A stretch of DNA of 64,000 bases from Bacillus xiapuensis (GCF_002797355.1 NZ_KZ454940.1:310001-374000); one strand, 5' to 3'. Counted from the first letter of the stretch, positions 54,565 through 64,000 are shown. Translations and numbers: made by a program. The notes: generated by a model not told the origin, from the letters alone.

Positions 54565-55129
54565 TCTGTTAAACCATCCTTTAAATACTGTAAATTAGAA
54601 GATTTTATCAACTTGAACGTACTGTCAACGAGATTATACGATTTTGCACAATTGCTTATCAATTATAAAATATCCCTAGGTACTAGTCAAACAAGATTCT
54701 GGACTGCTCCTCGTGATACTTTCGTATCACCAGACAATAAGAATCCCTTGCAAAAATAAGTCCCAACTCTCGTCCTTAACGCTCCAGGAATCCCCACTTC
54801 AAGCGCGGCTAAGTGGCATGTAGTTCCATACTGATAAATATTAGACTGATCATTTCTCCAATTATATCACGAAATCCTTCCCTTAAATAATGTCTCCTCT
54901 GCTGCCCAGTTTGCCATCCGTTCCCCTCTTGGCATCCACAGCAAAGAACCGCACAAACACTTCATTCCACTACACAACCTCTAGTTAAAAACACCTATCC
55001 AAGCCTCTTTTATCAAACAAAAGGATCATCTTTCCTTCGTTTACAACATTTACACAATAAATTAATAGTTTTCATAAATTCACTTGCTAGAGTATTCATG
55101 AATCATTTACTAGTTTAGGAGGAATGAAT
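54565..55129. other. Intergenic region
   Basis: No clear gene. A minus-strand frame of ~90 codons with one internal stop (about 54690-54965) may be a remnant, low support. Otherwise AT-rich promoter sequence for the downstream gene. Confidence 0.3.
54861..54869 (-). promoter_or_regulatory. Extended -10 upstream of ligase-like gene
   Basis: Minus-strand TGATATAAT (TGnTATAAT), ~300 nt before the start; implies a long leader. Confidence 0.4.
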
Positions 55130-58100
55130 ATGCAGTTACGCCGAAAGTATGCCGTTCTGTTATTGGCGTTTGTTCTCAGCTGGCAGACGCTTGGGATGCC
55201 GCTTGCCGGCACAGAACCATCCGCTCATGCGGAGATCGGTGAGCAGAATACGCTTGGTACAATTATAGATGAATGGACGAGAACGATTGCGCCCGGAGTA
55301 ACGGAGACGAGCTTAATGCTGGACGGGACGGCGGGACGGCAAAGCGCATTTGTCATGGACATTGACCCGTCCAATCCCAACATCCATTTGCAGGCGGGCA
55401 TGCCGAATAAGAGTGAATTTGGCATGCAAACCGTGCGCCAGCAAGCGAGCCATGTTTCCAAACCGGGACATATTATAGAAATCGGCGCTGTCAATGCCGA
55501 TTTCTATAATATGTCCAATGGCATTCCGCTCGGGGCAGTCATCCAGGACGGCCGCGTGCTGAAGCCTGGAACTTCAGAATCTTTCGGCATTAAGGCCAGC
55601 GGTGAGGGAATCATTGGCTATCCGAATCCTTCCCTTTCATTTAAAACAGCAGGTGCGCAGCAAGCGATTGACGGCATCAACATGCCGCGCCGCGCGAACC
55701 AGCTGATCGCCTACACAGCCGATCAGCAAACGACCAAAACCGACTCTAACGGAACAGAGGTTCTTGTAGAAGGTATAACAGAAGACATCCGGCATATCGG
55801 CCAGGCAAGCGGCCGAGTAGCAAAAGTGATACATAATGAAGGAAACCAGCCGATCCGGGAAGGAGAAATCGTTCTGTCAGGCAGCGGTGCAGCAGCGGAC
55901 TTTCTTGATACGCTTACCCCTGGCGAGTCCATTGAACTCCGAACGAGCGTAGCTAAAGGTTGGGAGGATGTCGAGCAGGCGCTCGGCGGCAACATCCTTC
56001 TCATGAAGAACGGAACTAAAACACCGATTCAGGAAAACAGCTTCACTGCGGCTAAAGCTCCGCGGACAGCGGTTGGCATTCGGGAAGACAGCAGCATTTT
56101 CTTCGTTGTCATAGACGGACGCCAGCCCGGGTACGCGGAAGGCATCACGATTTTCGAACTTCAAAATGTCATGCATGAACTCGGCGCTAAGGATGCGCTG
56201 AACCTAGACGGCGGCGGCTCCTCGACCTTTGCCAGCCGCACTCCGGGAGAGGCCGCGCTCTCTGTAAAAAACATCCCTTCAGACGGCAAAGAGCGGCCGG
56301 TGGCCAACTCTTTCTTCGTTGTTTCAACAGCCAAAGAAAGCGCACTGAGTCAGCTAGCCGTTCAGCCTGATCACACCCTGATGCTCGCCGGCAGCACGAA
56401 ATCCTTCACAGCTAAAGGAATGGACAGCGGGTACAATCCGGTCAAACTGGAGACGGAGCCTGAATGGTCAGTGAATGACCGGTCTTTAGGCACCATGGAC
56501 GAGAACGGGCAATTCACAGCGGGCAGCGTCTCCGCTAGCGGACGAATTACAGCCGATGCCAACGGTGCCAAAGGCGATGCCAGCATCGCCGTGACGGATC
56601 AATTATCCGAGCTGAAGCTTTCACAGCAAGCACTGACGGTCAAAAGAGGAGAAAAGGTTCAGCTGAAAGCATCCGCCTTCTTGAAGGGAAGAGCCGTGCA
56701 TGCCAATGCTGATGACTTCCGATGGAAAGCAAGCGGCAATATCGGCTCAATCGACCGCCATGGCGTTTTCCAAGCGGCTGATCAAATGGTCAGCGGCACG
56801 ATCACGGTGCAATACGGCGGCGTATCGGATACCATGGATGTCCAAGTCGGCAAGCTGCCCGTGGTTCTGGAAACATTTGAAGAGGGCCTTGACCAGTGGA
56901 CCTCAAGCGGGGCCCGCTACAACTCCGCAACCATTCGCCAAACCACTTATCCCGAGCCGGCACGCTTCGGCAATCACGCGCTTCAGCTCGATTATGACTT
57001 CACCGGAACGATCGGCACTTCAGGCGCTTACGCTCACACGAAGGAAGATATTGAAATAGAAGGATACCCTGAAAAAATCGGCATGTGGGTATATGGAGAC
57101 GGCGCAGGCCACTGGCTGCGGGCACAAATGCGGGACAGCAACGGCAATGCCTTTGCGCTCGATTTCACCCCGGCCATGGACTGGAAGGGATGGAAGTACG
57201 TGGAGGCTGCTGTTCCAGCCGGAAAAGCGACACCGCTTAAACTTGATCTTGCTGTCCGGCTGATGGAAACAAAGAACGATAATAAGAATGCTGGAACTAT
57301 CTACATCGACAATATTCGTGCCGTCTACGGAGAAACGAACGATGATTTACTGAACCCGGAGCTCTCACAGGAATTTCCATCGAATCATGAAGTCCTTGCC
57401 ACAAATGAACTGAAAATTGCCGTTACCGCCAAGGATAATGAAGGCGGAACAGGGATCAACCCCAAACGGACCTATTTGGAGCTGGACGGGAAGAAGGTCG
57501 ACGCCGTCTTTGACGAAAAAACAGGCGTCCTCTCTTACGTGCCTGAAGAGCCCTTGCTTGACGGGTATCATCAAGTCAAAGCCGTTACCCAAGACCGCTT
57601 CGGCAATGAAAGCGAGAAAACATGGCAATTTGAAATCGACAGCGGCCATGCCGGTGTAAAACCCGTATTTACAGAAAACGCCTACGTCGGCAGTCCGTAT
57701 CCGATACAGCTCACCGGCAGCCAGCTTCAGAACGTCAGCCGCCTAAAGCTGGAGTATGCCTTCGATCCAAAACAGCTTAACGCCGAACCGGCTCTTCAAT
57801 TGAATGAAGCCATCCCTGCCTCTCACATCGTTCGAAATGAAATCGATGCCGATGGCCGTGTCTATTTAGAAATAAAAGATTTACACACCATCCCCCGGAT
57901 TGACCGCATCGAAGAAATCGGCGTGATTCCATTGGAAACAGCGATGGATGCCAAGGATGGCCTGACCGTTGAATTCGTGGAAGGGCAGCTGCAGCTCACT
58001 GGGAAGCAAGCGCCTATATCGGTGTTCATGCCATCCATTCAAGCGAATGTAAAGGCTCATTTATCCATGGATATTGACCGCGCGTCGGTCGGATTCCCTT

Positions 58101-59650
58101 CCAAGATCAAGGTGAAAAATGAGGCAGGTGATCCAGTCAAAGACGCCACCATACAAGTCGTCCCGGCCGGCAAGGACTTAGCTAAAGTGAAGGCAAAAGA
58201 AGTGAACATGTACGCCGAAGCCGATTCATCAAGCAAGGTGATCGTCAAGCTGGCCAAGCATGATTATGCGGTCGTCCTCGAGAAAAAGGGCGGATGGCTC
58301 TTAGTGAAACGGGGCGGCCAAACGGGCTGGATCAGAGCCAGTCAAGCGACGGTTGAACCTTGGCAGCTCGGAACAACCGACCGCAAAGGAGAAGTGAAAA
58401 CGGACAAGCTTGCCCTTGTACCGGGGGAGCTCATCATCCAGGCAAGCAAAGGCTCTCACTATAGTTACCAAACGAAGGTCCAGGTACTCAAGCACTTAGG
58501 AACGCACAAACCGGAGCGGACGAATATCACTTTTGCCGGCAAAGAGAAGGCCATGAACATCACCTGGACTACTTCGCCTGCAACGACTGCCTCCATCGTA
58601 GAACTCGTTCCGTCGGATCAATACACACGCACAGGTTTCTCCGGAAAAAAAGTACGCCGCATCAAAGGGCATAGCGAGCCGCATCCCTTCGATGCTGGTG
58701 AAATCCAAGTCCACTATGCCGCGATCAGCGGACTGAAAGCAAAGGAAGCTTACACTTACCGAGTAGGAGATGGGACGGAGCAAGGCTGGAGCAAGCCGGC
58801 CGAGTTCACAGCCGCCGCCAAGCAGGAAGAAGCCTTCAGCTTTATCTTGATGGGGGACACGCAGGCACCGCCGGACCAAACGGAAAATGGCTTCGGCATT
58901 TTCACAGAGCTGCTTAAGCAATCGAAAAAAGACGACCCTGATGCCGCTTTTATGATGCACGTAGGCGATATGATTGATGACGGCAATCTCTATTCGCATT
59001 GGAATGCCTTCTTTGAATCAATGAAGGAGCAAAATCTTGCCGCCTCCACGCCTATCGTTCCCGCAGTCGGCAACCATGAAAACATCGGAAACGGCGTAGA
59101 GACTTATAAAAAACTGTTCCGCATGCCGCAAAACGGGCCAGAGGAATTCAAGGGAACGGTTTATTCCTTCGACTATGGCAGCGCGCACTTCGCCGTTCTG
59201 AACACCGAAACGACAAAAGAAGGGCTGAAAACCCAAGCCCGCTGGCTGAAAGAAGATATGGCCCGCTCGAAAAAACAATGGAAAATCGTCGTCTTTCACC
59301 GGGCCCCTTATTATTCCAACCCGCAAGGCGGCAGCGGCAGCGTCCGCGAAGTGCTTCCGGAAGCGATTGATGAAGCTGGCATTGATTTAGTTATCTCCGG
59401 ACATGATCATGCTTACGTCCGCACCTTTCCGCTGAAAAACGGGAAAAAAGCGGCAGATGGCACAACCTACATCATCGCCGGATCAACCGGAAAGAAGTTT
59501 TATCCAGCTACACCTCAGAGCTACATGGATCAATACTTTGACGAGAAAACTCAAGTCTACACAAACGTAGCAATTAGCAGCCGGGGCATTCGTCTGTTCG
59601 CCAAAGCACGCGACGGCCGCATCATTGATGACTTCACCATTTCTAAATAA
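55130..59650 (+). CDS. yvnB: YvnB-like phosphodiester glycosidase / metallophosphatase
   Basis: 1506 aa from ATG 55130 (AGGAGG 7 nt before; ATG 55124 is too close). Signal peptide ends SAHA. Domains: NAGPA-type phosphodiester glycosidase (~45-410; GAVNADFYNMSNGIPLG, ALNLDGGGSSTF), Ig-like domains (~415-580), a carbohydrate-binding-like module (~585-740), a cohesin-like region (~850-980), an SH3b module (~1025-1085) and a fibronectin plus purple-acid-phosphatase domain (~1125-1500; metal motifs GDTQ, HVGDMID, GNHEN, SGHDHAY). Links glycosidase and phosphatase in one secreted enzyme, like B. subtilis YvnB. Possibly degrades teichoic-acid-type or nucleotide-sugar phosphodiesters. No SLH domain. 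Confidence 0.85.
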   Translation: MQLRRKYAVLLLAFVLSWQTLGMPLAGTEPSAHAEIGEQNTLGTIIDEWTRTIAPGVTETSLMLDGTAGRQSAFVMDIDPSNPNIHLQAGMPNKSEFGMQTVRQQASHVSKPGHIIEIGAVNADFYNMSNGIPLGAVIQDGRVLKPGTSESFGIKASGEGIIGYPNPSLSFKTAGAQQAIDGINMPRRANQLIAYTADQQTTKTDSNGTEVLVEGITEDIRHIGQASGRVAKVIHNEGNQPIREGEIVLSGSGAAADFLDTLTPGESIELRTSVAKGWEDVEQALGGNILLMKNGTKTPIQENSFTAAKAPRTAVGIREDSSIFFVVIDGRQPGYAEGITIFELQNVMHELGAKDALNLDGGGSSTFASRTPGEAALSVKNIPSDGKERPVANSFFVVSTAKESALSQLAVQPDHTLMLAGSTKSFTAKGMDSGYNPVKLETEPEWSVNDRSLGTMDENGQFTAGSVSASGRITADANGAKGDASIAVTDQLSELKLSQQALTVKRGEKVQLKASAFLKGRAVHANADDFRWKASGNIGSIDRHGVFQAADQMVSGTITVQYGGVSDTMDVQVGKLPVVLETFEEGLDQWTSSGARYNSATIRQTTYPEPARFGNHALQLDYDFTGTIGTSGAYAHTKEDIEIEGYPEKIGMWVYGDGAGHWLRAQMRDSNGNAFALDFTPAMDWKGWKYVEAAVPAGKATPLKLDLAVRLMETKNDNKNAGTIYIDNIRAVYGETNDDLLNPELSQEFPSNHEVLATNELKIAVTAKDNEGGTGINPKRTYLELDGKKVDAVFDEKTGVLSYVPEEPLLDGYHQVKAVTQDRFGNESEKTWQFEIDSGHAGVKPVFTENAYVGSPYPIQLTGSQLQNVSRLKLEYAFDPKQLNAEPALQLNEAIPASHIVRNEIDADGRVYLEIKDLHTIPRIDRIEEIGVIPLETAMDAKDGLTVEFVEGQLQLTGKQAPISVFMPSIQANVKAHLSMDIDRASVGFPSKIKVKNEAGDPVKDATIQVVPAGKDLAKVKAKEVNMYAEADSSSKVIVKLAKHDYAVVLEKKGGWLLVKRGGQTGWIRASQATVEPWQLGTTDRKGEVKTDKLALVPGELIIQASKGSHYSYQTKVQVLKHLGTHKPERTNITFAGKEKAMNITWTTSPATTASIVELVPSDQYTRTGFSGKKVRRIKGHSEPHPFDAGEIQVHYAAISGLKAKEAYTYRVGDGTEQGWSKPAEFTAAAKQEEAFSFILMGDTQAPPDQTENGFGIFTELLKQSKKDDPDAAFMMHVGDMIDDGNLYSHWNAFFESMKEQNLAASTPIVPAVGNHENIGNGVETYKKLFRMPQNGPEEFKGTVYSFDYGSAHFAVLNTETTKEGLKTQARWLKEDMARSKKQWKIVVFHRAPYYSNPQGGSGSVREVLPEAIDEAGIDLVISGHDHAYVRTFPLKNGKKAADGTTYIIAGSTGKKFYPATPQSYMDQYFDEKTQVYTNVAISSRGIRLFAKARDGRIIDDFTISK

Positions 59651-59657
59651 AAAAACA

Positions 59658-59688
59658 GAGCGGTTCCTTTTGTATCAGGAACCGCTCT
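59658..59688. terminator. Hairpin after yvnB
   Basis: AGAGCGGTTCC/GGAACCGCTCT stem, 9-10 nt loop. The T tract (T7) is on the minus strand, so it mainly blocks transcripts from the LCP gene side. Confidence 0.75.
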
Positions 59689-59735
59689 AAACATTGCTGG
59701 TTCAAAAAAGCATTTCACTTTACAAACCCCGCCTT

Positions 59736-59915
59736 TCATTCATTAAGAGCCTCTAAAACCTGGATTGTCCAGCTCCCATTTCGATAAGAAGGCAGGGCTT
59801 CATGCTTGAATCCCTTCAAGTTTTCTTATATATCAAAAGCTCGCTGAAGATCCATGCAGATGTTGAATTTTTCATCTGTCTCCTTTAAAAGAGCGTTATA
59901 ACTTTTGCTGATCAT
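59736..59915 (-). pseudogene. 60-codon gene coupled to LCP gene, with internal stop
   Basis: ATG at 59915 overlaps the LCP stop (ATGA). The frame reads MISKSYNALLKETDEKF, continues to AFDI, hits TAA at codon 30, then goes on as ENLKGFKHEALPSYRNGSWT ... ALNE to a TGA at 59736. One base change separates it from an intact small gene. Translational coupling suggests it once was a functional partner of the LCP protein. Family unknown. Confidence 0.5.
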
Positions 59916-60844
59916 TTCATATTCAAATGCTGCTTTAACTGAGAAGAGACTTTTTCCCTTTCATCATCCGGGACGTTGTAATAATAAACGCCTCCCTGCT
60001 TCTCCCCGCTGCCTTTGATTGGCACTTGTTCTATCTGATGCCGGGCCGCGGCGTAGTTCTTGCGAATGGTCATCACCTCATCGGCCGTCAAATTGGTTTG
60101 GACATTCCTTTCCAGCGCTCCTAGAATATCATTGTATTTCCAAACGGACTGGATGCTCGCTCCTTTATTGAGAATGCCCTCAATAACTTGGCGCTGGCGG
60201 GCTTGGCGTCCGAAATCTCCTTGGGGATCGTCATAGCGCATGCGCGTGTACTTGAGAGCTTCCTCCCCGTTCAAAGTAATTTCCCCAGCCGGGAAACTGG
60301 CTCCTTCATAGGAAAAAGCAAATTGGCTGTTGACCGTTACGCCTCCTACGGCATCAACTAAATCTTTAAAGCCGTCCATATTGATTTCAACGTAATAATC
60401 CACAGGCACATCGAGAAATGCTTCCACTGTTTTGGCCGCCATATCCACTCCGCCAAAAGCAAAGGCATGATTGATCTTATCTTCCGTACCCTTTCCAGCA
60501 ATCTCTACTCGCGTATCTCTAGGGATGCTTACCATTTTCACTGAATTTTCCTGGCCGTTGACAGAGGCAAGGATCATCGTATCCGAGCGGCCTTTATCCC
60601 CTTTGCGCTCATCGACACCTAATAACAAAACAGTAAACGGCTCCTTCCTTTCCAGTGAAACATCCTGCGAACGCTTATCCGATTCTTTCAGAGAAGCTTT
60701 ATCCACGATTCCATCCAGCGCATTTTGAACAGAGGAATATACGCTGTAGGCAAACACCCCTCCGCTAATCAAAAACAGCAAAAAAACCGCTAACAGAATA
60801 TTTTTCTTCCCTTTTTTCTTTCGAGATCGGCTTCTTCTCTCCAT
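59912..60844 (-). CDS. LCP (LytR-CpsA-Psr) family wall polymer ligase
   Basis: 310 aa from ATG 60844 (AAAAGGAG ~9 nt before; the frame to 60967 lacks a site). Basic N-terminus (RRSRSRKKKGKK), one membrane helix (~14-35), then the extracellular LCP domain with VLLLGVDERKGDKGRSDTMI, SIPRDTRVEI, INHAFAFGG, and RMRYDDPQGDFGRQARQRQV. LCP proteins attach teichoic acids or secondary wall polymers to peptidoglycan. Next to SLH genes, it may attach the SLH-binding polymer (inference). Confidence 0.93.
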   Translation of the reverse strand: MERRSRSRKKKGKKNILLAVFLLFLISGGVFAYSVYSSVQNALDGIVDKASLKESDKRSQDVSLERKEPFTVLLLGVDERKGDKGRSDTMILASVNGQENSVKMVSIPRDTRVEIAGKGTEDKINHAFAFGGVDMAAKTVEAFLDVPVDYYVEINMDGFKDLVDAVGGVTVNSQFAFSYEGASFPAGEITLNGEEALKYTRMRYDDPQGDFGRQARQRQVIEGILNKGASIQSVWKYNDILGALERNVQTNLTADEVMTIRKNYAAARHQIEQVPIKGSGEKQGGVYYYNVPDDEREKVSSQLKQHLNMK

Positions 60845-61070
60845 TTCCTTTGCTCCTTTTAAATCGACCTTATTTAGAAAGCTATCTTCCTTCCCTATGC
60901 TTCTAATCATAGCACGTTGAAGCAAATGAGCGATACCACTTCGTACAAATGTGTTTGTAAAGATCATTGCTCGATCAAGAGATGGATAGTGATACAGCCA
61001 TCCGCAAAAACTTCCTCTCCTAATTATCTCTTTTTGAAGTTCTTAACTTTCATTTCAAATCATAAAAAAT

Positions 61071-61233
61071 GGATCCGGGACAAAGAGTTTTCAGCTCATA
61101 AAAAAAACCGAACTATTATTTAGAACTCTCCTTCAGAGCTTCGTAATAGTTCGGCTTTATTGTTTTTCATGTTTTTATTAAATATAATGATTCGGCATTC
61201 ATGACTGCAAATTTAGTTATGTTCCAGCCTCTT
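61071..61233 (+). repeat. ~163-bp repeat element, copy 3
   Basis: Same family as 50001-50169; right end TTATGTTCCAGCCTCTT is well kept, the left end (GGATCCGGGACAAAG) is degenerate. Contains the CCGAACTATTA/TAATAGTTCGG hairpin. Sits 10 nt beyond the stop of the SLH gene. Confidence 0.85.
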
Positions 61234-61243
61234 GTAATATTAA

Positions 61244-62263
61244 TTAAAGGGAGCTACCTTTTAAAAAGATGGTATAGATTCGTGATTTGCTGCTATCGGC
61301 ATACATGAGAATGCTATATTGGCCTGCATCATAATGTAATAGCCATCTTTTATCCATTTCACTTTCTCCTTCATCAGTCGGTTGGCCAATCACTTGCTTC
61401 ACTCTCGCCGGAGTCAGGTCGGCATCATTTGGATAATACTTAATACCTGTCATTTTAGAATCAAGCATTTTGTCATGGAAGAAATAAGCGCAGTTTCCAT
61501 AATACTGGCCGTAACCGCCTTCATAGTAGTCTTGTTTCTTCGGTTTGCCGAGCTTTTTGTGCACGTCCGCAATGGTTGTTGTTTTATTGAATGGAATGGA
61601 ACACCCCGGAAGGATGCCTTGTTGCGCTTTTTTCAAAAAGTCAGACTTAATAGCTAGCGGTCGGTATTTTGGCTCCATGGCACGGGCTAAGAAAACGGAA
61701 AATTGTACACGTGTTAACGGGATAGACGGTTTGAATTGCCCTCTTTCATCAATGGTTGTAATCTTATTGGCAGCTAAAGCATGCACCGCGCTGGATAAAG
61801 CAGTGTTTTCCGGCACATCATAGATAGCCCCAGTATAGGTGCCGCTCAGTTTAAACGCTCTTTTCATGACAAGAGCCATTTCCGCTCGGCTCATCTGGTT
61901 ATAGGGATTGAACTTCTTTGCTTTAGCAAAAATTCCTTTCTCTACTAGGGGTGCCACATACTTATATAAATAATGACTCTTCGGAAGATCAGTAAATCCT
62001 AAATCCGGCGCATGGCTTGTTTCCAATTCCAATGCCCGTGCCAGCATGATCGCCGCTTGGGCTCTCGTGACTTGACCATGCAGTCGGAAGGTGCCGTCTT
62101 TGTAACCGTTGATCACTTCTTTATTCACCAAATATTCAATCTCTTTATAAGCCCAATAAGAAGACGGTACATCCTTAAAACGAGTCGCCGCAGATGCCTC
62201 CATGCTAACGGAGCTAATGATCATTAAAATGGCCAAACCAAAAGAACATAAAAACTTCTTCAA
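61244..62263 (-). CDS. SLH-domain surface protein
   Basis: 339 aa from TTG 62263 (GGGAG 9 nt upstream); the GTG at 62272 abuts the site. Signal peptide ends MEASA. Three SLH domains (~27-70, ~90-135, ~150-192; VTRAQAAIMLA, MSRAEMALVMK, LTRVQFSVFLA). The C-terminal ~130 residues include a repeated VHKKLGKPKKQ and VKQVIGQPTDEG motif, resembling DUF4309-like domains. Function unknown; wall-anchored. Confidence 0.87.
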   Translation of the reverse strand: MKKFLCSFGLAILMIISSVSMEASAATRFKDVPSSYWAYKEIEYLVNKEVINGYKDGTFRLHGQVTRAQAAIMLARALELETSHAPDLGFTDLPKSHYLYKYVAPLVEKGIFAKAKKFNPYNQMSRAEMALVMKRAFKLSGTYTGAIYDVPENTALSSAVHALAANKITTIDERGQFKPSIPLTRVQFSVFLARAMEPKYRPLAIKSDFLKKAQQGILPGCSIPFNKTTTIADVHKKLGKPKKQDYYEGGYGQYYGNCAYFFHDKMLDSKMTGIKYYPNDADLTPARVKQVIGQPTDEGESEMDKRWLLHYDAGQYSILMYADSSKSRIYTIFLKGSSL

Positions 62264-62499
62264 TTCCCTCACTCCCTTTAGTTAACTTCTGCAAAGTTGG
62301 CCTGTGGAAAGCCAATCGTTACAGAACATATTGTGAATTAATTGTAGCATATTTATGTCAAATATTTAACTTTAAAGTTAAAAAAACCCTAAAATATTAC
62401 TTTTATATTACATTAACAACATAACCATTACTTTTGAATTACTAAATGATTGCAAAATTAATAGGTAATCAAGAAATGTTTAAAGCGAAGACAACCGCA

Positions 62500-62949
62500 C
62501 TAGGCACGTTTACACACCTGCCGGCATAAAGCAGTGATTTTTTCCAAAAACAACCGATCGTTTTCTTTATTCCTTTTCTTGGGACCCTTCAAACGTCCAC
62601 CGGCCTGGCGGATTTTCTTCGCTGTGTGGCGGCTGTGCAGCAGCTGATCGATATTGCCGGCTGTGTACAGTCTTCCGTTTTGATCGATGGCATGACCTTG
62701 TTTCGCCAGCACCATCGCGGCCAGTCCATAGTCTTGTGTCACGACGATATCTCCTTTCTCGACGCGATTGACGATGGCAAAGTCAGCCGCATCCGCTCCT
62801 TTTGAGACTGTTAACGTTTGCACCCCTTCCCGCGTGATCAAATGCGCGGTATCGCAAATGAGCAGAACGGGGAGCTGAAACATTTCTGCTGCCTGGCATG
62901 TTTCATCAACGACCGGGCAGCCGTCTGCATCGATCAAGATCTTCGTCAT
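62500..62949 (-). CDS. yqxD: YqxD/YaiI family protein (UPF0178)
   Basis: 149 aa from ATG 62949 (AAAGGGTGG 8 nt before; GTG 62961 is less likely). Family motifs ILIDADGCPV, DYGLAAMVLAKQG and ARRTAKKIRQAGG-like HTAKKIRQAGGR with RLKGPKKR. PIN-like fold with conserved Asp residues, suggesting nuclease activity; role unproven. Confidence 0.9.
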   Translation of the reverse strand: MTKILIDADGCPVVDETCQAAEMFQLPVLLICDTAHLITREGVQTLTVSKGADAADFAIVNRVEKGDIVVTQDYGLAAMVLAKQGHAIDQNGRLYTAGNIDQLLHSRHTAKKIRQAGGRLKGPKKRNKENDRLFLEKITALCRQVCKRA

Positions 62950-63101
62950 ATTGTTTTCCACCCTTTTGTTTAGTTATTGTACAGCTATTCTATCCACCGT
63001 AACCTGGAAGGCTTCATTGAACTTTCACCGTTGAAGTTCTTTTTCCCGAGAAAAACTGCTATAATTCAATGTAGTGAAAAAGTGAAAAAGGAATGATATG
63101 A

Positions 63102-64000
63102 GTGTCTGATTATCGCCAGTTTTTCGATAAATTACAAGCAGTCGTGAAGAAGGAAAATGTTCTTCTTGATGAATATTTGAAAGATCATACTTACACGCGG
63201 CTGGGCGGCAAGGCGGATTTATTCGTCACACCGACCACCTATGAAGAAGTGCAAAACGTCGTCCAATTCTCAAATGAATATAACATACCGCTTACGTTGC
63301 TCGGCAATGGCTCCAACCTCATTGTTAAAGACGGGGGCATTCGCGGCATTGTCATGCAAATGGCCCGCTTGGATCAGATCTCGGTCAGCGGCCATTTGCT
63401 CAAAGCGCAAAGCGGAGCGGCCATTATAGATGCCTCCCGGGAAGCCTTGAGGGCCGAACTGACCGGCCTTGAATTCGCCTGCGGAATCCCGGGCACAGTC
63501 GGCGGCGCCTTATTTATGAACGCCGGCGCTTACGGCGGGGAAATTAAAGATGTGCTCGATTATGCCCTCGTTGTCGACCGCAAAGGAGATTTGCTGAAGC
63601 TTCCGGCGGCTGAATTAAATCTTTCCTACCGGACGAGCAATATTCCCGACAACGGCTATCTCGTGCTGGAGGCGGGGTTCCAGCTAAAGCCAGGAAACCG
63701 GGAAGAGATCAAAGCAGTCATGGACGATTTAACCTTCAGAAGAGAATCCAAGCAGCCGCTTGAATATCCATCATGCGGCAGCGTCTTTAAGCGGCCGCCG
63801 GGCTACTTCGCCGGCAAGCTTATTCAAGACAGCGGCCTGCAAGGAACCAGAATCGGCGGCGCGGAAGTCTCAACCAAGCATGCCGGCTTCATCGTCAACG
63901 TCGATCATGCGACGGCCAATGACTATATCGCTCTTATTAAGCATGTTCAAAAAACCGTAAAAGAGAAATTCAACGTCCAATTAGAACGCGAAGTGCGGAT
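63102..64000 (+). CDS. murB: UDP-N-acetylenolpyruvoylglucosamine reductase (3' end outside window)
   Basis: 299 codons from GTG 63102 (AAAGGAA 8 nt before) to the window edge; the family is ~303 aa, so only a few residues are missing. FAD-binding motifs [11 protein letters not shown] and [29 protein letters not shown], substrate region YRTSN and [10 protein letters not shown] with the catalytic Ser. Reduces UDP-GlcNAc-enolpyruvate to UDP-MurNAc for peptidoglycan. Type IIb MurB as in Bacillus. Confidence 0.95.
   Translation, partial: MSDYRQFFDKLQAVVKKENVLLDEYLKDHTYTRLGGKADLFVTPTTYEEVQNVVQFSNEYNIPLTLLGNGSNLIVKDGGIRGIVMQMARLDQISVSGHLLKAQSGAAIIDASREALRAELTGLEFACGIPGTVGGALFMNAGAYGGEIKDVLDYALVVDRKGDLLKLPAAELNLSYRTSNIPDNGYLVLEAGFQLKPGNREEIKAVMDDLTFRRESKQPLEYPSCGSVFKRPPGYFAGKLIQDSGLQGTRIGGAEVSTKHAGFIVNVDHATANDYIALIKHVQKTVKEKFNVQLEREVR

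Noticed and set aside
58496-58999. 167-aa minus-strand frame
   Set aside because: Shadow of the phosphatase domain of the yvnB-like gene.
1-64000. CRISPR arrays, rRNA, tRNA, prophage or complete insertion sequences
   Set aside because: No spaced short repeats, RNA gene signatures, phage gene blocks or transposase genes were seen.

Overview
This window looks like a chromosomal stretch from a Gram-positive, endospore-forming-type Bacillaceae (Bacillus-like). Supporting signs are strong AGGAGG ribosome binding sites, GTG and TTG starts, hairpin-plus-T terminators, a catabolite (cre) box, WalR-like boxes, LysM/3D/NlpC wall enzymes, and many close B. subtilis or B. cereus family members (PbpC, AmhX, SerC-SerA, AlsT, PyrP, CvfB, YclM, ComFB, YknW/X, YvnB, YqxD, MurB). 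The bulk is moderately GC; one island (27118-34534) is visibly more AT-rich. All identifications are from reading motifs; no database search was run.

Layout. 1-2.4 kb: 3' end of secA2 plus slaP, the accessory Sec export pair for S-layer proteins. 2.9-16.7 kb: wall enzymes (7xLysM-NlpC/P60, PBP3, two LysM-3D proteins with matching WalR-like boxes), two MFS carriers, an epimerase/amidohydrolase pair, and an orphan YknW-YknX pair. 16.7-27 kb: a 1161-aa secreted subtilase, serC-serA, an alanine/glutamine symporter with promoter and cre site, a uracil permease, cvfB. 27.1-34.5 kb: acquired island (below). 35-48.9 kb: a 1854-aa SLH-anchored lamin-tail/phosphoesterase protein, small membrane peptides, comFB, aspartokinase III, a chemoreceptor, an SLH protein and a YtrA-type ABC operon with an operator palindrome. 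49-64 kb: a sigma factor, YihY/YfkH membrane protein, an SLH protein whose C-terminus resembles the SlaP domain, an O-antigen-ligase-like protein, a YvnB-like phosphodiester glycosidase/phosphatase, an LCP ligase, another SLH protein, yqxD and the start of murB.

The most notable system is the island at 27118-34534. It is flanked by 170-bp direct repeats (168/170 identical) that copy the promoter and first 56 nt of cvfB. It carries a ComA-like regulator, a ComP-like kinase split at a run of seven T, a divergent ComX-like 54-aa peptide gene with no ComQ and no C-terminal Trp, a 5'-truncated lantibiotic-type subtilase, a 25-aa hydrophobic peptide, a NatAB-like ABC exporter and a 60-aa peptide with a double-glycine-like leader. 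The promoters of the ComX-like gene and of the protease-exporter operon share one layout: TTGCGG, 15 nt, TKKCGG, 22 nt, TATRAT. This suggests a private quorum-sensing circuit driving a secreted-peptide/exporter operon, now partly decayed.

A second theme is a family of ~169-bp repeats with ~19-bp terminal inverted repeats (three copies, at 26.0, 50.0 and 61.1 kb), each next to the 3' end of a minus-strand gene; one copy supplies the last codons of the YfkH-like protein. Several short decayed genes lie in the intergenic gaps. The surface-protein genes fit together: SecA2/SlaP probably export some of the four SLH proteins, which bind a pyruvylated wall polymer possibly built or attached by the LCP and ligase-like proteins.
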